From positions 48,959 to 112,958 of the forward strand of contig NZ_CAKLBP010000009.1 in assembly GCF_920984665.1 (NCBI RefSeq): 64,000 bases of DNA, given 5' to 3'. The notes under the pieces were generated by a model. The model was not told the DNA's origin and searched no databases. It saw only the letters and a program-made list of their open reading frames with translations. This DNA is from Pedobacter sp. Leaf170 (GTDB lineage Bacteria > Bacteroidota > Bacteroidia > Sphingobacteriales > Sphingobacteriaceae). The translations under genes and the position numbers were made by a program. Below are positions 17,458 through 24,483 of the stretch, piece after piece; position 1 is the stretch's first letter; each line of letters begins with the position of its first letter.

Positions 17458-17482
17458 TTTTAGCTGTACAAAGCATTTTTTG

Positions 17483-17517
17483 AAGTCCCTTTGCCAAAAG
17501 CATCGGGACTTTTTTTA
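17483..17517 (+). terminator. Terminator of rpmE2
   Basis: AAGTCCC, 15-base loop, GGGACTT followed by a T run. The stem is short but the T tract is clear, and it ends just before the next gene. Confidence 0.75.
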
Positions 17518-17529
17518 TTTTTGTGACTT

Positions 17530-18702
17530 ATGATAATCAATCTTTTTGATGATTCCAGTTGGGATTCATTACGTCCTCTCACTTTTACAAGGCCTGTCGC
17601 CGATTTGCGTGTAGGAATTTTAACTATAGCAGAGAAATGGGCAAAATACTTAAATGCAGATTTTGGTTTTAATACACAATACTACCTTTCGGTAAAATAT
17701 CCTTCCAAAAATGGTGGAACGCTATTTATTAATGGCTCTGTTTGTCCTGATAACGAATTGCTTAGTGCGATTTCCGGACTTAAATTAGGGGAGTATCTCA
17801 AACACGAGCATCATATTTTAGCTTACAAAGCAGGTCAACATTTAGTCTTAGAACAGGTTAAGCAGCAGCTAAAACCGATAGAATACAATACTAAAGTTGT
17901 TAAGATTACTTATCCCGAAGAGATTTTTGCAAACAACCCTGCTGAGATAAGGAAGGATTTTGAACTTTTAACTAAGGGACGCAGATCAGCTAAAATTAGC
18001 AGTACAAACCAATTGTTGGGCAACGATATCTTTTTCGAAGAAGGTGCAAAAGCTGAATGTAGCGTTTTAAATAGCGGCTACGGACCAATTTATGTTGGTA
18101 AAAATGCTGAAATTTGGGAAGGAAGTTTAATTAGAGGTTCTTTTGCGCTTTGTGAAAATTCATCTATTAAAATGGGTGCTAAAATCTACTCAGGTACAAC
18201 TATAGGGCCGAATAGCAGAGCAGGTGGTGAAATTAACAATTCCGTAATTTGGGGTAATTCTGCCAAGGGGCATGACGGATATTTAGGAAATTCGGTATTG
18301 GGTGAATGGTGTAACATAGGTGCAGATACCAATAACTCTAACTTAAAAAATAATTACGCTGAAGTAAAACTCTATGATTACGAAAGCAAAAAAATGCGTA
18401 ATACGAACTTGCAATTTTGCGGTTTAATCATGGCCGATCATGCTAAATCTGGTATCAATACCATGTTTAATACAGGTACAATTGTTGGCGTTAGCGCAAA
18501 TATTTTTGGTGGCGGTTTACCTCCTAACCATATTGCCGATTTTAGCTGGGGCGGGGCAGATGGTTTCGAAAGCTATAAACTTAATAAAATGTTTGAAACA
18601 ACAGAGAAGGTGTTTGGCAGGAAAAATGTAATCTTTAATGATGCTGAAAAGGAAATCTTAAGCAAGGTTTATGAGATGACGGCAGCACATAGAAATTTTT
18701 AA
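17530..18702 (+). CDS. GlmU-like sugar-phosphate nucleotidyltransferase homologue
   Basis: 390 residues. The first 170 residues form a degenerate nucleotidyltransferase domain (INLFDDSSWDSLRPLTFTRPVADLRVG), lacking the classic GxGTRM loop. The second half (about 180-370) is a left-handed beta-helix of hexapeptide repeats (GPIYVGKNAEIWEGSLIRGS, then IKMGAKIYSGTTIGPNSRAGG), as in GlmU acyltransferases. Bacteroidota carry this as a 'GlmU family protein'. The reaction is unknown; a role in sugar-nucleotide or envelope precursor metabolism is inferred. It precedes tpiA by 38 bases. Confidence 0.85.
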   Translation: MIINLFDDSSWDSLRPLTFTRPVADLRVGILTIAEKWAKYLNADFGFNTQYYLSVKYPSKNGGTLFINGSVCPDNELLSAISGLKLGEYLKHEHHILAYKAGQHLVLEQVKQQLKPIEYNTKVVKITYPEEIFANNPAEIRKDFELLTKGRRSAKISSTNQLLGNDIFFEEGAKAECSVLNSGYGPIYVGKNAEIWEGSLIRGSFALCENSSIKMGAKIYSGTTIGPNSRAGGEINNSVIWGNSAKGHDGYLGNSVLGEWCNIGADTNNSNLKNNYAEVKLYDYESKKMRNTNLQFCGLIMADHAKSGINTMFNTGTIVGVSANIFGGGLPPNHIADFSWGGADGFESYKLNKMFETTEKVFGRKNVIFNDAEKEILSKVYEMTAAHRNF

Positions 18703-18740
18703 AATTATCTTGAACTTTAAATAATCAAAACTAAAATATA

Positions 18741-19502
18741 ATGAGAAAACAAATAGTAGCAGGCAACTGGAAAATGAATTTAGACTATAACGAAGGTGTT
18801 TCGTTATTTAGTGAGATTGTAAATATGGTTAAAGATGAACGTAAAGGCGAACAATTGGCTATTATTTGTGCTCCATTTATTCATTTAAATTCTTTAACGA
18901 AACTTGGCGGCAACGATGTTAAAATTGGTGCTCAAAACATTAGCGATAAAGAAAGCGGTGCTTATACTGGCGAAACTTCTGCCAAAATGGTGAAATCTGT
19001 TGGTGCAGAGTATGTTATTTTAGGTCACTCAGAACGCAGACAATATTTTGCTGAAAGCAATGAATTACTTGCTGAGAAAACTAAAGTTGCATTAGCAAAT
19101 GGCTTAACTCCAATTTTTTGTATTGGCGAAACTTTAGACGAGCGCAACAACGGAAGTTATTATGAGGTTTTGAAGAAACAATTAGTAGAAGGCGTTTTTA
19201 GCTTAAGCGATACTGATTTTTCTAAAATTGTAATTGCTTACGAACCGGTTTGGGCAATTGGTACGGGTTTAACAGCTTCTCCAGAGCAAGCGCAGGATAT
19301 TCACGCATTTATCCGCTCAGAAATTGAGGCAAACTATGGCTTTAACATCGCTGATGATACTACAATTTTATATGGCGGTAGTTGCAATCCAGGTAATGCG
19401 GTAAGTTTATTCTCTCAAAAAGATATAGATGGTGGTTTAATTGGAGGCGCTTCATTAAAATCACGCGATTTTATGGACATTATTAAAGCATTAAATAGCT
19501 AA
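18741..19502 (+). CDS. tpiA: Triosephosphate isomerase
   Basis: 253 residues, TIM barrel. It interconverts dihydroxyacetone phosphate and glyceraldehyde-3-phosphate. The substrate-binding Lys is in AGNWKMNLD, the electrophile His in YVILGHSERRQYF, the catalytic Glu in IAYEPVWAIGTG, and the phosphate loops are in ILYGGSCNPGN and GLIGGASLKS. The stop codon abuts the prmA start, so the two are cotranscribed. Confidence 0.98.
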   Translation: MRKQIVAGNWKMNLDYNEGVSLFSEIVNMVKDERKGEQLAIICAPFIHLNSLTKLGGNDVKIGAQNISDKESGAYTGETSAKMVKSVGAEYVILGHSERRQYFAESNELLAEKTKVALANGLTPIFCIGETLDERNNGSYYEVLKKQLVEGVFSLSDTDFSKIVIAYEPVWAIGTGLTASPEQAQDIHAFIRSEIEANYGFNIADDTTILYGGSCNPGNAVSLFSQKDIDGGLIGGASLKSRDFMDIIKALNS

Positions 19503-20342
19503 ATGCAATACATTAAAGCAATTTTTAAGTTCAAAAGCATAGAAGATTATCAACAGGATTTGCTAATAAGCGATTTGGCAGATTTAGGCTTTGATACTTT
19601 TGAGGATAGTGAGGCAGGTTTTACCGCTTTTGTAATTAAAGAAAATTTTATCGAGCAGGAATTGAAAAACCTGCTCGATAATTACGCTGATGATTTTCAG
19701 GCTGAATACATTTTAGAAGATGTTGCAGATGAAAATTGGAATGCCGAGTGGGAGAAAAATTTTAGTCCATTGATTATTGATGATGTTTGCTATGTAAGAG
19801 CAACATTTCACGAACCTCAGCCATCATATCCTTACGAAATTATAATCGACCCAAAAATGTCTTTTGGTACAGGTCATCATCAAACTACAACTATGATGAT
19901 GCAGTATATTTTAACAAATGATTTTAAGGGAAAAAATGTGTTGGACATGGGTTGCGGTACGGCAATTCTTGCAATTTTAGCAGCAAAACTTGGTGCAGAA
20001 AAGTTAACGGCTATAGATTACGACAACGTTTGTTATGAAAGTACGATAGAAAATGCTAACCTAAATCAGGTTACTAATTTATTGGCAATTTGTGGCAGTA
20101 AAGAAGTTATTCCTGATGATAGCTATGATATTATTTTAGCCAATATCAACCGAAATATTCTTTTAGATCAAATTGGGAGATATGCAGAAGTGTTAAAATC
20201 ACAAGGTAAAATCTTTTTTAGTGGATTTTTTTTAGACCCGGATTTAAGCATGATTACTGCCGAATGTGCTAAATACGGTATAAAATATTTAGACCATAAA
20301 CAAAATGGCGATTGGGTTGCGGCTCAGTTTGAAAAAAAGTAA
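19503..20342 (+). CDS. prmA: Ribosomal protein L11 methyltransferase
   Basis: 279 residues. N-terminal substrate-recognition domain (1-95) and a class-I SAM-dependent methyltransferase domain. The SAM motif is VLDMGCGTAILAILAAKLGA near residue 145, and the PrmA hallmark DPKMSFGTGHHQTT precedes it. A later NINRNILLDQ segment matches the family NPPY-like catalytic loop (here ANINRN). It trimethylates L11. Directly follows tpiA with no spacer. Confidence 0.96.
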   Translation: MQYIKAIFKFKSIEDYQQDLLISDLADLGFDTFEDSEAGFTAFVIKENFIEQELKNLLDNYADDFQAEYILEDVADENWNAEWEKNFSPLIIDDVCYVRATFHEPQPSYPYEIIIDPKMSFGTGHHQTTTMMMQYILTNDFKGKNVLDMGCGTAILAILAAKLGAEKLTAIDYDNVCYESTIENANLNQVTNLLAICGSKEVIPDDSYDIILANINRNILLDQIGRYAEVLKSQGKIFFSGFFLDPDLSMITAECAKYGIKYLDHKQNGDWVAAQFEKK

Positions 20343-20418
20343 AATGTATGATGTGAATCGGATGAGGTGAGCAGCATTCATTCCAAAATTCACTCATTCA
20401 AAATTCAATAATTAAAAT

Positions 20419-21771
20419 ATGCGCATACATTTTATCGCAATTGGCGGAAGTGCCATGCACAATTTAGCAATTGCCTTACATAAAAAAGGTTACCAGATTA
20501 GCGGTTCGGATGATGTAATTTTTGAACCTGCAAAATCAAGGTTAGATAAATATAATCTGCTTCCCGAAGAAATGGGCTGGAATCCTGAAAGGATATCTCA
20601 TTATTTAGATGCAGTAATTTTGGGCATGCATGCCAGAATTGATAATCCAGAATTAATAAAGGCGCAGGAACTGGGCCTAAAAATCTATTCATATCCTGAA
20701 TATATTTACGAGCAAAGCAAAAATAAATTAAGAGTTGTAATAGGTGGCAGTCATGGTAAAACGACCATTACCAGCATGATTTTGCATGTTTTGAATTTTT
20801 ACAAACGTGATTTTGATTATCTGGTTGGTGCACAACTTGCAGGTTTTGAAACCATGGTTAAAGTAACAGAAGATGCTCCGGTTATGATAATTGAAGGAGA
20901 TGAATATCTTTCATCACCAATTGACAGGCGTCCGAAATTTCACCTTTACCATGCCAATGTGGCGGTAATAAGTGGTATAGCCTGGGATCATATCAATGTT
21001 TTCCCAACGTATGCAGATTACACCGAACAGTTTGATAAATTTATCAATACGATTGAAGCTGGAGGTTCATTAATTTATTGCAAGGCTGATAAAGACTTAA
21101 ATGAAATCGTTGAGCATTCAAAAGCTGATGTTAAAAAAAATGCATATGCAATTCCCGAACATGAAATTGTTAATGGAATAACCTATTTACTACCAGAACG
21201 TACTGCGCTAAAGATTTTTGGCGACCATAATTTAATGAATTTAAATGCAGCAAAGTTAGTTTGCAATGAACTCGATATTGATGCTAAAATGTTTAATGAA
21301 GCGATTTCTTCATTTACAGGTGCAGCAAAGCGTTTGGAAGTCATTTCCTCTGATGATTTAACTAATGTTTATAAAGATTTCGCTCATTCTCCATCTAAAT
21401 TAAAAGCTACAATTGATGCTGTTAAAACCCAATTTACAGATAGAAAACTTGTTGCTTGTATAGAATTGCACACTTTCAGTAGTTTGAATAAAGACTTTCT
21501 AAAAGAATATGCAGGTTCGATGGATAACGCTGATGATGCAATTGTATTTATTGATTTAAAAAGCTTTGAGCAAAAGAGAATGGAACCATTTTCTGAAGAA
21601 GATGTTCGCGAAGCTTTTGCAAATCCTAATCTAAAGTTTTTTAATGATGCAAAGGAATTAAAGGCTTATTTGTTGGGTTTAAATTATAGTAATGCAAATC
21701 TATTGATGATGAGTTCTGGTAATTATGCAGGTTTTGACTTGCCAGAATTAGCTGCATCTTTAAAAAGATAA
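20419..21771 (+). CDS. mpl: UDP-N-acetylmuramate:L-alanyl-gamma-D-glutamyl-meso-diaminopimelate ligase
   Basis: 450 residues, Mur-ligase family. It reattaches recycled murein tripeptide to UDP-MurNAc. N-terminal Rossmann domain (RIHFIAIGGSAMHNLAIAL), ATP loop GGSHGKTTITSMI near residue 112, the carbamylated-Lys region EGDEYLSSPIDRRPKF, and the C-terminal domain with DFAHSPSKLKATI. The GSAMHNLA and DEY..SP signatures separate Mpl from MurC. Its TAA overlaps the start of the next gene. Confidence 0.93.
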   Translation: MRIHFIAIGGSAMHNLAIALHKKGYQISGSDDVIFEPAKSRLDKYNLLPEEMGWNPERISHYLDAVILGMHARIDNPELIKAQELGLKIYSYPEYIYEQSKNKLRVVIGGSHGKTTITSMILHVLNFYKRDFDYLVGAQLAGFETMVKVTEDAPVMIIEGDEYLSSPIDRRPKFHLYHANVAVISGIAWDHINVFPTYADYTEQFDKFINTIEAGGSLIYCKADKDLNEIVEHSKADVKKNAYAIPEHEIVNGITYLLPERTALKIFGDHNLMNLNAAKLVCNELDIDAKMFNEAISSFTGAAKRLEVISSDDLTNVYKDFAHSPSKLKATIDAVKTQFTDRKLVACIELHTFSSLNKDFLKEYAGSMDNADDAIVFIDLKSFEQKRMEPFSEEDVREAFANPNLKFFNDAKELKAYLLGLNYSNANLLMMSSGNYAGFDLPELAASLKR

Positions 21772-22091
21772 TGAAAAATGTTGGGGACAATATCAAGAAG
21801 CGGAGGGTTGATTTAGGTTTAAGTCAGGCCGATGCTGCGAAACATCTTGATATTTCTACACCGGCATTCTGTAAAATAGAAACCGGACAAACTGATTTAA
21901 ACATTTCGAGATTAATACAAATTGCAAACTTATTTAAAGTTCCGCCTGCAGCCTTAATTACCGGGATGCTAGATGAATCTGAAACGAATGAAGACCTTTT
22001 GGATTTAAAACAACAACTTTTAGATAAAGAAGAAGAGCTCAATAAACTTCGGAAAAAGGTTATTGAGCTTTATGATAAATTGGGGATTTAG
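21771..22091 (+). CDS. XRE-family helix-turn-helix regulator
   Basis: 106 residues. The HTH_XRE domain covers residues 5-63 (IKKRRVDLGLSQADAAKHLD, then STPAFCKIETGQTDLNISRL). The C-terminal 35 residues are a charged heptad-like coiled coil (DLKQQLLDKEEELNKLRKKVIELYDKLG), probably for dimerisation. The ATG shares a base with the mpl stop (TAATGA), giving translational coupling. Target unknown; coupling suggests it responds to or is dosed with cell-wall recycling. Confidence 0.9.
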   Translation: MKNVGDNIKKRRVDLGLSQADAAKHLDISTPAFCKIETGQTDLNISRLIQIANLFKVPPAALITGMLDESETNEDLLDLKQQLLDKEEELNKLRKKVIELYDKLGI

Positions 22092-22097
22092 CTTTTT

Positions 22098-22182
22098 GTC
22101 ATGACGAGGCACAAAGCAATCTCACAACATTCGCTAAAATCTTGAAACTTTAGCCTTAAGATTGCTTAGTGCCTGGTAATGA
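22098..22182. repeat. Interspersed inverted repeat, family R3
   Basis: GTCATGACGAGGCACAAAGC (followed by AATCTCA) and its imperfect inverted counterpart GATTGCTTAGTGCCTGGTAA form a long stem. It fills the convergent spacer between the XRE gene and the next minus-strand gene, and may act as a bidirectional terminator. Confidence 0.65.
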
Positions 22183-22193
22183 ATTTTTTTTGC

Positions 22194-23312
22194 TTAAAAC
22201 ACCTTTCTCATCGTTAAATGTTTTTTTCCAAAGGTTGCGCCTGTAGCTTTATGTATGGAAATCATTTGTTCGTTAAAATCACCAACCCAGCTTAATTCCA
22301 ATTCTTTATACTGGTTTTTAGGCAGAACATATTCGCCTAATCTTATAAATAAAACCGACTCTAAGCCATGTTTCTGGAATTTTGGTTTTGTACCCATAAC
22401 AATTGCCCTCATTCTGGATACGCCAACCCAACGACGGTAGGCAAACTTTAGTTTTTCAATTAAGCCGAGCTTTCCATCAAAACCTTTAATCATTTGGTTT
22501 GCATCGGGTATAAGCACAACAAATGATGCCGGTTCGCCATTAAAGTATGCAAATTGAATTAGTTTTTCATCCATAATGGGTTCCATACTTTTAAAACTTT
22601 CTTGTAAAGTTTCTTTTTTTATCGGAACAAAGTTTTCGAAATTTTGCCAGCCATCGTTATAAATTTCCATTAAATCATCTATATACTTTTCAGAATTTTT
22701 CTTGTCGAAATACTCAAATGTATAGCCAGGTTTATTACGCACCCAATTTGCAATTTTGGTGAAACGTTCAGGAAACGGAATTGTTAAATTTATATGGTTG
22801 GTTAATTGTTCATACTCAGTTTTAAAGCCGTACGCATCAAAAAGCTTTTGATAGTATGGAAAATTATAATTCATACCAAAAGATGGGGGAGTAAAGCCTT
22901 CTACAAGCAAACCCCAAAACGAATCGTTTTCGCCAAAATTAATCGGTCCATCCATGGCTTTCATTCCATTTTCAGTAAGCCAGTTTTTTGCAGTATCAAA
23001 CAATAAAAATGCAGCTTCCTGATTATCAATAGATTCAAAAAAACCAATTCCGCCTGTTGGCTGGTAGTAATTATGCGCTTTTTTATCATTTATAAATGCA
23101 GCTATTCGGCCTGTCAAATTTCCGTCTTTATCCTTTAAAATCCATCTTGTACATTTACCATGGTTAAAAAAGTTGTTTTTTGCAGGTTCAAAAACATTTT
23201 CAACTTCGCTATCCAAAGGGCAAATCCAATTTTTATCTTCCTTGTATAATAATTTCGGAACTTTTAAAAAATCTTGTTTTGTTGATGAATTATTTACTGA
23301 TATTATTTGCAT
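22194..23312 (-). CDS. GNAT-like acetyltransferase homologue
   Basis: 372 residues. The layout matches long Bacteroidota GNAT-fold proteins: an N-terminal part beginning VPKLLYKEDKNWICPLDSEV and LTGRIAAFINDKKAHNY, then GGIGFFESIDNQEAAFLLFD, which corresponds to an acetyl-CoA-type fold, and a second half with PASFVVLIPDANQMIKGFDG. No signal or membrane helix, so cytoplasmic. The substrate is unknown and no Fem/Mpr-type marker is decisive. It stands alone, convergent with the XRE gene. Confidence 0.75.
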   Translation of the reverse strand: MQIISVNNSSTKQDFLKVPKLLYKEDKNWICPLDSEVENVFEPAKNNFFNHGKCTRWILKDKDGNLTGRIAAFINDKKAHNYYQPTGGIGFFESIDNQEAAFLLFDTAKNWLTENGMKAMDGPINFGENDSFWGLLVEGFTPPSFGMNYNFPYYQKLFDAYGFKTEYEQLTNHINLTIPFPERFTKIANWVRNKPGYTFEYFDKKNSEKYIDDLMEIYNDGWQNFENFVPIKKETLQESFKSMEPIMDEKLIQFAYFNGEPASFVVLIPDANQMIKGFDGKLGLIEKLKFAYRRWVGVSRMRAIVMGTKPKFQKHGLESVLFIRLGEYVLPKNQYKELELSWVGDFNEQMISIHKATGATFGKKHLTMRKVF

Positions 23313-23329
23313 GAGGTAGTTTTAAAAAT

Positions 23330-23363
23330 AAAAAGCATCCAACCAAGCGGTAGGATGCTTTTT
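23330..23363 (-). terminator. Terminator of the acidic small-protein gene
   Basis: AAAAAGCATCC and GGATGCTTTTT pair perfectly around a twelve-base loop, with T runs on both strands. It follows the stop codon of the gene at 23385 on the minus strand. Confidence 0.85.
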
Positions 23364-23384
23364 CAAATATATATTATTTAGAAA

Positions 23385-23576
23385 TTAAAAATCGTCATCT
23401 TCATCATCGAAATTATCAAAATTATCGAGATCATCTAGCGGAATGTCAAAATCGGCATCATCTTCATCTTGTGATTTCTTTCCAGTGCTTACGGTGTCGT
23501 CATCTTCAAGATCATCATCTTCATCTACCTGTTTTTTGGTAGTTGGCTTAGTGGGGAGTTTCTTTGGCGCTTTCAT
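23385..23576 (-). CDS. Aspartate-rich small protein
   Basis: 63 residues. A basic N-terminal third (MKAPKKLPTKPTTKK) is followed by an acidic, disordered remainder made of runs such as DEDDDLEDDD and NFDNFDDEDDDF. No domain. Its own terminator and the clear start support a real gene. The charge split suggests a nucleic-acid or ribosome-associated protein or a metal-binding tail, but this is speculation. It lies 87 bases downstream of scpB on the same strand. Confidence 0.7.
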   Translation of the reverse strand: MKAPKKLPTKPTTKKQVDEDDDLEDDDTVSTGKKSQDEDDADFDIPLDDLDNFDNFDDEDDDF

Positions 23577-23663
23577 ATCACAAAAATAAAAATTGCTTTT
23601 ATAGTATAAAAATACGAAAAAACTTTTTTTTATAACAAGCTGTTTTTAAACAAATTAAAAATA

Positions 23664-24230
23664 TTAATCAATTGGTGTACCAATAGCATTTTCTTCTTTG
23701 CTTATGTCTTTTAGTTGTGGCAATTGCGATATATTATTTAATCCAAAATAATCCATAAAAGTACCACTGGTTTTATAAAGGATTGGCCTTCCTGGTGTTT
23801 CGGCTTTACCTTCCATGCTAATTAATTCTTTCTCCAATAGTCTTTGCACAGAGTAATCTGAATTTACACCACGAATTTGCTCAATCTCTAACTTTGTTAT
23901 TGGCTGGCGGTAAGCAATTATGGCCAAAGTTTCCATAGCGGCCTGGCTAAGCTTCTTTTTAGAACGATGAAGTTGTAATTGATTTACGGTTTCGTGATAA
24001 TCTTTTTTCGTTAAGAACTGAAAGCCATTATTTAAGCTTACCAATTCTAAAACATTATCAGCGTTATCGTATTTAGTCTGGAGTATTTTTACTTCCTTTT
24101 CAATTAATTGTTCAGAAAATTCTTCATTAAAAACCCCATTAAGTGCAATGATAATTTCTTGAATGCTTATGCTTTGCACAGATGAAAAAATTAATGCTTC
24201 TATGTGCTTTGCAAGATTGTTTAGAGACAT
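23664..24230 (-). CDS. scpB: SMC-Scp complex subunit ScpB
   Basis: 188 residues from ATG at 24230 (a TTG two codons upstream would add only two residues). Two winged-helix domains: the first around LAKHIEALIFSSVQSISIQE and the second with the family signature KKLSQAAMETLAIIAYRQPITKLEIEQIRGVNSDYSVQRLLE (residues about 95-135), then GRPILYKTSGTFMDYFG. It works with SMC and ScpA in chromosome condensation and segregation. scpA is not adjacent. Confidence 0.95.
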   Translation of the reverse strand: MSLNNLAKHIEALIFSSVQSISIQEIIIALNGVFNEEFSEQLIEKEVKILQTKYDNADNVLELVSLNNGFQFLTKKDYHETVNQLQLHRSKKKLSQAAMETLAIIAYRQPITKLEIEQIRGVNSDYSVQRLLEKELISMEGKAETPGRPILYKTSGTFMDYFGLNNISQLPQLKDISKEENAIGTPID

Positions 24231-24256
24231 AAACAAAAATAAAATTTTTGGCTAAA

Positions 24257-24294
24257 AAAAAGCGGTCTCGCTTTTAAAAAACAAGACCGCTTTT
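24257..24294 (-). terminator. Terminator downstream of the histidine kinase
   Basis: On the minus strand AAAAGCGGTCT, a loop, then AGACCGCTTTTTTTT. It is a strong stem with a T run. It is about 190 bases past the kinase stop codon; the 24295-24483 stretch in between has no visible gene. Confidence 0.85.
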
Positions 24295-24483
24295 AACACA
24301 CAAATGAAACCTGAATTAAGATATAGTTTTAGGTTAGGTTATTAAATATCTATATCAATTCTATAAGAACGTCTTTGATAAACACTATCGTTTATTTCTA
24401 ATACAAGTTTAAGGCTAAACAGCATACAACGTTATTCTTATTTAGTGAGTGGTATTAATAATTGAGTAAACGGTAAATATTGT

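Noticed and set aside
24295..24483. Possible small RNA between the kinase gene and its distant terminator
   Set aside because: A terminator is present, but I see no separate promoter or conserved structure; it may simply be a long 3' untranslated region.
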